Origin: Blepharisma stoltei | Taxonomy: Eukaryota; Ciliophora; Heterotrichea; Heterotrichida; Blepharismidae | Length of the DNA: 64,000 bases | Reading direction: 5' to 3' | Assembly: GCA_914767885.1 (NCBI GenBank) | Contig: CAJZBQ010000059.1 | Coordinates: forward strand, 1 to 64,000 | Part shown: positions 47,398 through 56,870 of the stretch, one piece after another | How the letters are laid out: the number at the start of each line of letters is the position of its first letter | Position numbering within the stretch: position 1 is the first letter of the stretch | Translations under genes and position numbers: made by a program | The notes under the pieces: model-generated | The model's database searches: none | What the model was told of the DNA's origin: nothing | The model's input: the letters and a program-made list of their open reading frames with translations, nothing else

Positions 47398-50300
47398 ATG
47401 CTGAATCTCAGAGCCCTTATAAGATTTTTCTCAAGCAGAAATGGGATTTTACCTCCAGGCCTTTCCAAACAAAGATCGATAATAGAATTCGAGCTAAAAA
47501 AGGTTAGGAACCCTGAGTCTTTTATCAGCATTTTAAAGGACACACATTGATCGCCCCACCAGCAGATCTATGGGATTCTGCTTTTTAATAAGTGATTCGA
47601 CAAGCATGATATAAATACCTTTATAATCAAAGAATATCACCATGTGATTGAGATGATTTTAAGTGACATCCAAAATCTTGACTACCAAGCCGTCATTGAT
47701 TTAGCTAATTTAATATCCAATTCCACCGGATGAAGAGAAAGATACCTAAACACAGAAAATATCGAATCCCTTAGATTTCGGATACATGAGCTAATTGAAT
47801 CAAATTGCTATAACAAAACACAATTAATCAGCATTCATAAAGCATTGAAAAACTTAAAATTCAATGTGGAAAATCTCTCGCAAGAAATTGAAAAGATTTT
47901 GAAAAATCCTGCTATTCAGCTGAGTTTACAAGAAATAGCTGATATTGTGGTAGGATTGGACCTGAAATTAATGATGAGCCGCAAGCATTTATTTGGCCCA
48001 GTACTTGATCGAGTGATAGATATAAAAATTGAGAATTTTGACTCACAATCAGCTTTAACAATATTGTCATTTTTTAAAAAAATTGATTTTGGTGCAGAAT
48101 TTGAGTCTATTTTGCTAAAATATGTAGGGATTTTGGAAACAAAAATGACTAATTGAAGTGAATATGAGCTGCTGGAGGCAGCAAAATGCTATAGCAAAAT
48201 CAAAATAATGCCATCTGCAAAGTCAAATAGGCTTTGAAATAATATCATAGAGGTGTTATTGAAGAAAGGAAATAAGACTGATTTGAGCTTTTTAATTGAA
48301 ATTCTAAAAAATAGTGAAATTGCTAAAGAGAAGCTAGTAAAGCTGGCTTTAAGCTTAGTCTTTCCTAAACTAGAAAGAAGACTTATTAGAACTGAAGATT
48401 TACTCCCAATATTAGAGAGCTCCAAAAAAACTCCATTATCTTCAGTGAATTCAGAATTCCTAAAAAAACTCTTAGAAAGCTTACCATTTTATAATGAACT
48501 TGTCCTCTTTGAAGCTATCAATCATATATCATTCATTAAATTTTCTAAATTAGGCTATATTTCCTCATTTTCATCAGTTCTGAACTTTGATAAAATTTTA
48601 AATTTTGACAAAAACTCCCTATCAAGATTGCCATATGACCAAAAGTTTATTATTTTAGATAAAATTTTCACCACACATCCCTCATTAAGGCCTATTCTTA
48701 TGCCATGATCTGATTTTCTTATAGAAAATATTTCCCAAGAAATTTCAGATCCCCATAGATTATTTCAAATGCTTGCAAAGATTCGTAAGATCTCAACAAT
48801 CCCAAATGAAACTTATATCTCCTCACTCCTCCCTCCGTTAGTGAACAAAACCATTGGAAAAATCCCTATTTTTTCACTCCCCCCCCCCCCCCTCCGTGAG
48901 CGAAGAACAAAACCATTAGAAAAATCGCCATTTTTTGACCAAAAACCCACCCTCCGTGAGTGAACAAAAATTTTTTTAATAGAAAAAATTTTAATGGAAA
49001 AAAATTTGGATATATAAGTGATAATTAGTATAATGAAATCTAGAGCTAATTCTGTTTAATTTTAAACAAATTGCGTTTTAAAACATAAATTTTGCAAATT
49101 AAATTAATATTTGCTTCCCAATTTTTGCAAATTAGGATTTTTTTAAATTTCGAAAAAAAAATTTTTTTATAAAATTTATATATAAATTTTTTTAAAAAAA
49201 AAAAAATTAACCCCCCTCCGTGAGCGAACAAAATTTTTTTGTTCGCTCACGGAGGGGGGGGGGGGAGTCAGTAAAAACAAAAATTTTTTAATATGAAAGT
49301 TTTTTATAGAAAATAGCTTGATATTTATTATAAAGAAATCTCTATATTCTGAACAGCTTAAATTTTAAAAATTAAATTAATATTTTTTTTAAAATCGAGA
49401 TCCTTTTAAATTTATATATAATTTTTTAAAAAAAATTAATACCCTCAGTGAGAGAACAATTTTTTTTGGCTCGCTCACGGAGGGAGGAATCAGCAACTTT
49501 TAAAGAGCTAAAACCAATCCAGGAAAAAGTTTATAAGTTTTTGGACTTTAAACTGGCTGAAAAGAAATTTTATAAAGGGGTCTTGCTGTTCTCTTCAATA
49601 TTTTATGAAAGCGATCCGAGTGCGTGGGTATATTTTATTGAGAAAAACAAGCTAATGATAAATGACCAAGATGAAATCCATCAAACAGTAAAATTCACAA
49701 ATGCGCCTTTTGAAAAAATCAATTTGCTTCTTGAAAAGTATGATATTTACACGCCTAATATCATAAGGTCAGCGGTGCTAAGACTTCAGGGTTCCACTGA
49801 TAAAGAGTTTTCTGATTTTTTGACCCACATTAACAATATTCATGCAGATAATTTTACGATTCAGCCAACTTCTTTTATTGATTGGCACTTGTTTTGGAAA
49901 ATTTGCAGAGAAAATAAAACAAGTTTGATTTCAGACTTGCTTGACAAAATTAGCATGAAAATGATGAACTTGCCTTATTCTAACCCGTTCATTAATGAAT
50001 AAACCACAAAAAATGAACTTTTTTAAAAAAATGACTCAGAAAAGGATTTATTATAATTTTTTTTTAAAAGGGTAAGCAAAATATTGATACTGCCATTTCA
50101 ATAGCTAATATACTAACTCCCCCCCCCCCCTCCGTGAGCGAACAAAAAAATTTTGTTCGCTCACGGAGGGGGGTTAATTTTTTTTTTTAAAAAAATTTAT
50201 ATATAAATTTTATAAAAAATATTTTTTTCGAAATTTAAAAAAATCCTAATTTGCAAAAATTGGGAAGCAAATATTAATTTAATTTGCAAAATTTATGTTT

Positions 50301-52046
50301 TTAAAACGCAATTTGTGTTTAAAATTAAACAGAATTAGCTCTAGATTTCATTATACTAATTATCACTTATATATCAAAAATTTTTTTTCCATTAAAATTT
50401 TTTCTATTAAAAAAATTTTTGTTCACTCACGGAGGGTGGGTTTTTGGTCAAAAAATGGCGATTTTTCTAATGGTTTTGTTCGCTCACGGAGGGGGGGGGG
50501 GGGAGTAAGCAATGCAGGAAAACTTACAAAAGAATATGCCAACAAGCTTATTAAAGAGCTAGATCCTAAGCTTGCTCTTAAAAAAGAGCTTATAATTCCA
50601 ATAATTCTTGAATCTTCAAATGAAGAGCTTAAAGTGCTTTTATTTGAAGAAATACTCAACTCTAAAATAAACTCCAGTCAATTTATCAATATCATTGAGT
50701 TTATTCTGCAGAGGCCAAGGCAAGAAAATATTGAAAACATTGTTACCCAAAATATTTGAAATATCATAAAAAACTATAGCGTAGATGATATCATATTAAT
50801 TTTAAGCAGCCGCGAGCTATTTGAAAATTACAAAACAGAGCACTCAGGCTTAGTACACTTGATGCTGACTCCCCCATCTCCGTGAGCGAACAAAAAAATT
50901 TTGTTCTCTTATGGATAGGGGTTAATTTTTGTTAAAAAAATTATATATAAATTCAACAAAAAAAAATTAAATAAATTTCAATTTAATTTGCAAAATTTAT
51001 GTTTTAAATACAAGCTGTTTTAAAAAAATTAAACAAAATTAGTTATAATAATTTTTCACTTATATATCAAAATATTTTTTCATTAAAAAAACTTTTGTTC
51101 GCTTATGGGAATGAGTTTTTCCCAAAAAAAGGATTTTTAATTATTTTTATTCTCTCACGGGGGATTGAGCAAATGCTCAGAGGTAATGAAACATAAGCCA
51201 ATTTACTTGCATCATATTTCAAATATATTTAGTATTTTACCATATGACTGACAGAATATCATTTCCCCAAATTCAATCATTAAAAAATTGTTACAGTCAA
51301 ATGAAAGCTTGAAAATTGGATCATGAAACCAAAAGTTCATACAGAAAATGACTAACTCAGGATACAAAGATGATCTAATTAGTCAAATTCTGTTCAACAG
51401 TAAGAATACACAAGACCAACAATTTTTCCCAGATTGCCTATCATATATAGCTGATTTTAGACTAGAAGAAGACCCACTTGCAGTTGTGACACATTCCAGG
51501 ATCATGGCAGCCACCGAAAAGGACCAAATTGTGTTTGACAGCAATTTAGCGACTGTGAAGTATTGCTATGGACTTATCCGATGTGGAGGGAAAGAAGCTG
51601 AGATTAAGAGACACTTAACAAATGCCAAACAATATGAGGAAGAAAATTTGACGTTCAAGCACGTTTTAATTGATAATCATTTGGCCTTAAATCATCCAGA
51701 TTGGGGTTTACATCAGGAATATCCGAATTTTGGATTCAATTATTTGAGCTACTTTGGGATTGAACCAGAATTAATGAATCGATATAAAATGATATTCCAA
51801 AGCCAAGGGGTAAGGGTCGGTGAATTCGTAAATAATGTCTGGGTGCCTCTATTTATACCTCTAAGACAAATTGCTTTGTGGCCGATCTCAAATTTCATAT
51901 TTTTTTACCAAACGAAAGATTTGAAAGGGGAATTTCACATGTATAAAACTCAATTGAGTCAAGTTTGCAAGAAAGTGGTCTTTTTGCCAAAAAATGTGGG
52001 TAAGGACTTCAAAATCCATGAATTTCTTGAAAAACCATCTATATAG
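47398..52046 (+). CDS. Predicted mitochondrial helical-repeat protein, FASTK/RAP-like, interrupted by four insertions (1,069 aa after removal)
   Basis: Start MLNLRALIRFFSSRNGILPP is Arg-rich and acid-free, a likely mitochondrial presequence. Long helical repeats follow (LSLQEIADIVVGLDLKLM, LEAAKCYSKIKIMP). The C-terminus (GVRVGEFVNNVWVPLF, ALWPISNFIFF, KKVVFLPKNVGKDFKIHEFL) resembles the small nuclease-like fold ending FASTK/RAP proteins, so a role in organellar RNA metabolism is inferred. Insertions: 48,826-49,492 (667 bp, TCA), 49,996-50,075 (80 bp, TAA), 50,117-50,508 (392 bp, TAA) and 50,869-51,168 (300 bp, TGA). Their removal leaves 3,210 bases in one frame to TAG 52,044, although the flanking pieces lie in three different frames. 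Family assignment is moderate; the gene model is firmer. Confidence 0.65.
48826..49492. mobile_element. Nested MITEs: a 273-bp copy split by a 394-bp copy
   Basis: The outer element (CTCCTCCCTCCGTTAGTGAAC ... ctcgctcacggagggagga) is bounded by TCA at 48,823-48,825 and 49,490-49,492. Inside it, a full-length 394-bp copy (48,877-49,270) is bounded by its own TCA pair (48,874-48,876 and 49,268-49,270). Without the inner copy the outer is continuous and family-like. Removing everything gives TYISS|ATFKELK in frame. The inner copy keeps its terminal hairpin, long C- and G-runs at its ends, and is probably the younger. Confidence 0.85.
49996..50075. other. 80-bp TAA-bounded insertion (IES-like) in the FASTK/RAP-like gene
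   Basis: TAA at 49,993-49,995 and 50,073-50,075. The segment begins tgaataaacc, contains aaggatttatt near its right end (weak inverted ends) and puts TAA at 50,000 in frame. Removal turns PFI into PFIKQNIDTAIS and changes frame as needed. Confidence 0.65.
50117..50508 (+). mobile_element. 392-bp MITE, CTCCC...GGGAG family, TAA duplication, in the FASTK/RAP-like gene
   Basis: A full-length copy: long C-run, hairpin ctccgtgagcgaac...gttcgctcacggag, core, inner repeat gttcactcacggagggtggg and terminal tcacgga(g)n. TAA at 50,114-50,116 and 50,506-50,508. Nearly identical to the inner nested copy at 48,877 in reverse orientation. Excision gives SIANIL|SNAGKLTK. Confidence 0.85.
50869..51168 (+). 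mobile_element. 300-bp MITE, CTCCC...GGGAG family, TGA duplication, in the FASTK/RAP-like gene
   Basis: TGA at 50,866-50,868 and 51,166-51,168; left end CTCCCCCATCTCCGTGAGCG, right end tctcacgggggat. More decayed than the copy at 50,117. Excision gives LVHLML|SKCSEVMK in the same frame on both sides. Confidence 0.8.
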
Positions 52047-52263
52047 GTTAAAATAGCATAGATAAATTTACTATATTTATTTCATCAATTTCTAATTTTA
52101 AGTATTAATTATTTAAAAGCTATTAATTTTATATGAAAATTTAATTCACAAGCAGCTCCAGTTCTTTAATAATAGCTATTAAGCCTTTGTAAGAGAAATA
52201 TCAGCCTTATAAGAACGAACTTTTAATTGAATATGAAGCCATCTAATATACAATAATTATAGA

Positions 52264-53613
52264 ATGGTCGATCAAAAAGATGCCTATTTCAGTAGCTTCA
52301 CAATGATTAAAGACATTTCAAGGAAAAGCACAAAAACCATTATTTGAATTGTACAATTTAAGCATTACCAGGAAAATTTAGGCTTCCCTAGAACTGCAGT
52401 GATGAAGAGATACAATGAGGCATCAAATAGACGTATTGAAAAAGAAGCCTTAATCCTAGAATACGTCGGGAGGCTACACAATAATATTGTAAAAATTTAC
52501 CATCACATGATAATTGGAGGCAAATTTACAATTTTCATGGAAACCTGCAGCAAAGACAGCATTGCCTACATGATATTACAAAATAATGGAAGAGAAGTCT
52601 GAAATAAAAGCCAACTTATAAAGAATTTTATCACGGTTTCAGAAGTTTTAGCTTACCTTCATCTAATCAATATTGTCCATAGAGACATCAAGCCTGACAA
52701 CATATTTGTGTGCGAAGATGATGAATGGAAGATCGGCGATTTTGGAGGAGCAAAAAAACTTATTAAATGCAATGAGCCTAATACAGTTGCAGGGACAGAA
52801 CTTTATATGTCCCCATTTTTAATAGAAAAGTACAACCTCAAAATCCCTAAGAGCGATGATATTGATCCAAAGAAAGAAGATGTGTACTCACTGGGCAAAA
52901 CTTTTTATGAAATCGCCAGTATGAGCCTATATGAGAAATTTCCACAAAATGAGACACAAAGCAAAAAACAAGTACGTCGTGGCATGTTAGGGCACAGTAA
53001 AGAGCTGATAAGCATTGTTTTAAGCATGCTAGCACACAATCCTATTAAAAGGCCTTCTATGAAAGAAGTTTGAGAAAGACTGAGAGAGCTCCAGGAAGCT
53101 TTTGCAAAATTAGAATACTCAGAAATCCAGGATGCAATGCCAGTTGAAGAAGAAAAAAGCTCAGCTCGAGAAGCTAACATGATTATAAATGTTAATTCAA
53201 TCCTTCAAAGTACAATAGAAGGAAGAAGGCCAGCAATGAGAATTTCTGACTATTATGCCTCATCTTCGTCAGCCCATGAAACAGAAACTGTTCATGATTT
53301 TTCTGGCAACTTTACTTTGGAAGAATTCAATGATTATTTTTCTAATGGGATGGATGTAGAGGAGAACTCTGGTCAGGCTGAAAGATTAAATGGAGAAACC
53401 TTGGTTTTGAATGGGCTAGAAAATCTAGGAATCAGTCAAAGCTATTTGCATAATGGAAAAGTAAGATGCAGCTGTGGGCTTGAGGTTGAGTGGGAGGAAT
53501 TTGAATCATATTTTACGACATGTTTGTCTTTTGAGCAAAATGCTACAGATATTTGCTGCAACCATTGTGGAAATAGATACCCTCAAGAACTGATTCAGAA
53601 AATTACACAATAA
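52264..53613 (+). CDS. Protein kinase with C-terminal Cys-rich module, paralogue 1 (449 aa)
   Basis: A single frame with Trp-TGA codons (e.g. 52,348, 52,600, 53,071). Kinase motifs: AVMKRY (ATP-anchoring Lys), RIEKEALILEYV (helix C Glu), HRDIKPDN, DFGGAKK, GTELYMSP in place of GTxxYxAPE, EDVYSLGKTFYEI, and Arg in HNPIKRPSMKEV. All catalytic residues are present, so it should be active. The glycine-rich loop is not obvious. After a linker, CSCGLEVEW...C...CCNHCGNRYP (residues about 400-440) has paired Cys and could bind zinc. No insertion is present. The next kinase is a paralogue about 330 bases downstream on the same strand. Confidence 0.85.
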
Positions 53614-53941
53614 TAATTGTAAATGCAAAAATTAATAGGTATAATTTTAGACTTGCTAAACAATTTCTAATTAATAAAAGTTATATAACTTTTCCATACT
53701 TTAATGCTTATTGGTGCAAATAGATTTAGATAAAATGTATGCCTAAGCCCTTATGCATAAAATATAAAAAATGAGTAGGAAAGCTTTTGAAATTCCTAAA
53801 TCATAATTAAGAGAAGAAAATTATTTTCAATTTTCCTAAATTTCAAATAATCATGATTAAACTTTAATTTTAATTTGAAAAATCTTTTTGTTAATCTTAT
53901 TAATAAAAATAATTGTAAATTCTATATTAATTTTTATAGAA
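53614..53941. other. Intergenic spacer between the two kinase paralogues
   Basis: AT-rich, nothing recognisable. Confidence 0.5.
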
Positions 53942-56037
53942 ATGAGAAATCGAAAAGAGTATTATAGAAATTTCAACATCATCAAAACAATCTTTTTCAA
54001 TTAGAAGACTTTAGTGCAAAAAGTAGAATTTAAGCATTATAGCAAAGGCTGCGGTTATCCAAAATACGCAATCATGAAACAATATCATGAAATCAAATCA
54101 AATGAGCGCATCAAAAAAGAGGCCAAAATCCTTCAATTCGTGGGGAAGCTTCACAAAAACATTGTCCAATTCTACCATCACATGGAAATAAAGAAAAAAG
54201 TACTAATTTTCATGGAGATCTGCAGTCAGGAGAGTCTTGAAAAAGTAATTATGCGTAAAACAGGTGAATACTGGACTGAAGACTTCCTGCTAAAAAAATT
54301 CGCAACGATAACAAATGTCTTGGCTTTGCTCCATTGAAAAACAATAGATGTGGCGCACAGAGACTTAAAGCCACAAAACATTTTTGTCTGTGAAAATGAT
54401 GAGTGAAAGATCGGCGATTTCGGAGGCGCCAAAAGAAGATATGTGACGTGCAATAATCTCAACACAATAGAAGGGACTGAAAACTATATGTCACCATTAA
54501 TGCTGGAAAAGTGAAAAGAAGGACCCAAAAGCTCTGAAATTGATCCAAAGAAAGAGGACGTGTATTCGTTAGGTAAAACATTTTATGAAGTTTTGACAAA
54601 AAATATAAACTCCACATTCGAGGAAGGTGAGGCAGAAAATCGGGAAAAAATAAAAGCAGAGATGCTCGGGAAAAAGTATAGCGAAGAGCTCATCAAAATC
54701 ATTTTAGAGATGGTTACTCATGATCCTAAAATAAGGCCTACTATGAATGAAGTCCATGAAAAAATCAACCAGCTTATAGCTCGAAGATTAACAATGGCTC
54801 CTGCTTATTTAGAAAACCAAATTGAGATTCAAATGGAAGAAAAGAAAGGGTTTGCCCGTGAAAGTGAGGATATTTTTAGCCTTGAGGCTATAAGTGAAAT
54901 AAAAATAGTTCCTATCTCTTCACAATGTCAAAGCCAAATGCGAGTGGAAGAAGAAAAGGTGTCTGCTCGCGAAAAAGGCAGATTAAAATGGAGACACGTG
55001 TCTTGGCATAACAGTCAAAAACCTAAGGCTACAGCGAATTGGAACGGATTCTAAGTAGAGAAACAAAAGATATGCATCTGACTAGATTTGGCTATATCAT
55101 GTGGTTCTAAATGGAGGTGCCTAGTAGTGTCTTAAGGAATCTTTGGCATCCTCTACTGATACGTTAATGTTTCAGCCAGAGACTAGGAGAGCAGTCTTCT
55201 CCATGTAGCTGCCAAAGAAAGGCACTCTAGCATCCGATATATTTCAAGAAGTTAATCTCTGAAATTAAGTCACTCATCCACTCAAGATTGAAGTCTCGAA
55301 GAGGCAAATATACCGGCTGCGGCTAGACCTACTGAAAAGTTCACCACAAAGTGAATGATCTTCCAGTGCAGGAGTATTTTTGGTAGCTCATCACCAATAC
55401 GATTAGAGCATGCCTTTGATAATCTAATCAAGACTGCTCGTGAGGGCAATAACGTTTTTAGCATTGAATCTTGACATGAAAGTTCCATAGAGGAAAGAAA
55501 AAGAATTGAAGCTCTAATGGATATTGATAGCACAATGCAAGGGTGGCTAAAAGAGTATTTTGTTAGCAGATCAATTGAATTTCCACTTACTAGTGAAACA
55601 GAAAGCTCTGAAGCAATTGACCAGAGCAGCTTCTCAACAGATAATTTAGCTACTGATAATAGAATAGCAGAAAGCCTTTTTTCTACCAGACCAGCAAATC
55701 AAATCACAGAGCCAAGCAGTCCTGAACTAACTAGCCTCAAAAATTCTAGATTAGTTTTGGTTTTAATTATTGAATAAAAATTAATTATTAATTAATTTTT
55801 ATATTAAATCTTTTTAATGTTAATTTCTATAAAAGCTGGCAAAATATTGAGGCTAGAGTAAGTAATAATATAAAATGCCCTAATTGCTGGCAGATACAGC
55901 ATTTTGAAATGTTTAAGGCTTTTGTCTCCACATCCTTAGATGATATCAAAGTGAATCCGACAGATATTTATTGCATCATCTGTGGAAACAAATTTCCAGA
56001 AGATTTTATCAATGATTTTCTAGCGCATAAACAATAA
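53942..56037 (+). CDS. Protein kinase with C-terminal Cys-rich module, paralogue 2, with an in-frame TAG near the start
   Basis: Homologous to the preceding gene throughout: AIMKQYHEI, RIKKEAKILQFV, HRDLKPQN, DFGGAKR, GTENYMSP, EDVYSLGKTFYEV, DPKIRPTMNEV and C-terminal CPNCWQIQH...CIICGNKFPEDF. A 471-bp SINE-like element (54,973-55,443) and a 53-bp TA-bounded stretch (55,777-55,829) interrupt the region after the kinase domain. Removing both leaves 1,572 bases. One obstacle remains, TAG at 54,002-54,004 (residue 21, Ser-like position in paralogue 1). It is outside any 15-nt intron I can see. So this is either a recent nonsense mutation, an assembly error, or translation from a later start. 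Confidence 0.65.
54973..55443 (+). mobile_element. 471-bp SINE-like element in kinase paralogue 2, 10-bp duplication
   Basis: Flanked by ctgctcgYga (54,963-54,972 and 55,434-55,443). The body is G+C-richer, frame-free, with tail gataatctaatcaaga. Removal joins EEEKVSA to REGNNVFSIE, matching paralogue 1 (EEEKSSAREAN). Confidence 0.75.
55777..55829. other. 53-bp TA-bounded insertion (IES-like) in kinase paralogue 2
   Basis: TA at 55,775-55,776 and 55,828-55,829. It starts with the TAA that ends the upstream piece. Removal changes frame and reaches SWQNIEARVSNNIKCPNCW. Confidence 0.6.
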
Positions 56038-56870
56038 ATTACAAGCCAACTGAGAAACTAATGCTACACTTTGAAGGATTAAGAAAAAGAAGATTTATGA
56101 TAATTTAACATTTATATATCAATAAAAATTAGCATTTCTCCCGCTCTATAATATTATAGCAATGACATTTTATCAATTCGCCTTATAAATATAGATTTTA
56201 TAATTCCATAGTAAATTTCTTGACGACCTTGGATTTGAAGACTGGGAGCTATTTAAAAATATTTTTGATAGTCTAAAGTAATTTTAACCTTTTTCATCTA
56301 TTTCTCAAAACTTAAATGAGTTTTATTTATGCTAATTTTAATAAATGATAAACTATAATTGATCTAACTTCAATATTTAAGACAAAATCTACTCTAGCTA
56401 TCCCTTATAGCTAAATCACCTGAGTTAGTGAGCAAAATTTTTATAAAGTTTTTTTTTTTAAATTTTATTCAGATTTACAATATAGATATGGTAGATGAAA
56501 AATCGAATAAAAATTATTTTTATGCAACTTTATATTATGTGCTACAATAAATTACTTATTGGTGTCAATCAAGCTAGATTAGACTAGAAATTTAAAAAAG
56601 AGGGCTTATATATTTATATTTTGGCTAAATATTCATATAAATCTAAAAAATATTAGTGTTTAGATGTTGCTGTAGAACCAAATGATTCACTTGGCTTATA
56701 AGCATTTTGAATCTGCAATGTGGGCAAAAGGATGAGGAATCCTGGGGCAATATTGATGGGCTGATTTAAAATACGGATTATGATGGTTTTTCTCGCTAGC
56801 CAGGGGAGTAAGCTGAATTAGTCTTAAACCTTGAAATCGTTGACTGCTTAAAATTTCTATAAAGATATAA
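56038..56870. other. Intergenic region, no gene recognised
   Basis: AT-rich. A short end-of-gene-like reading (FLDDLGFEDWELFKNIFDSL, about 56,217-56,278) may be a relic. 56,655-56,830 is G+C-richer without a frame and may be a SINE-like remnant. Confidence 0.35.

Noticed and set aside
37071-51168. Regularly recurring inverted repeats considered as a CRISPR-like array or terminators
   Set aside because: Spacing is irregular, copies lie inside eukaryotic genes with 3-bp duplications, and no spacers exist; they are MITEs.
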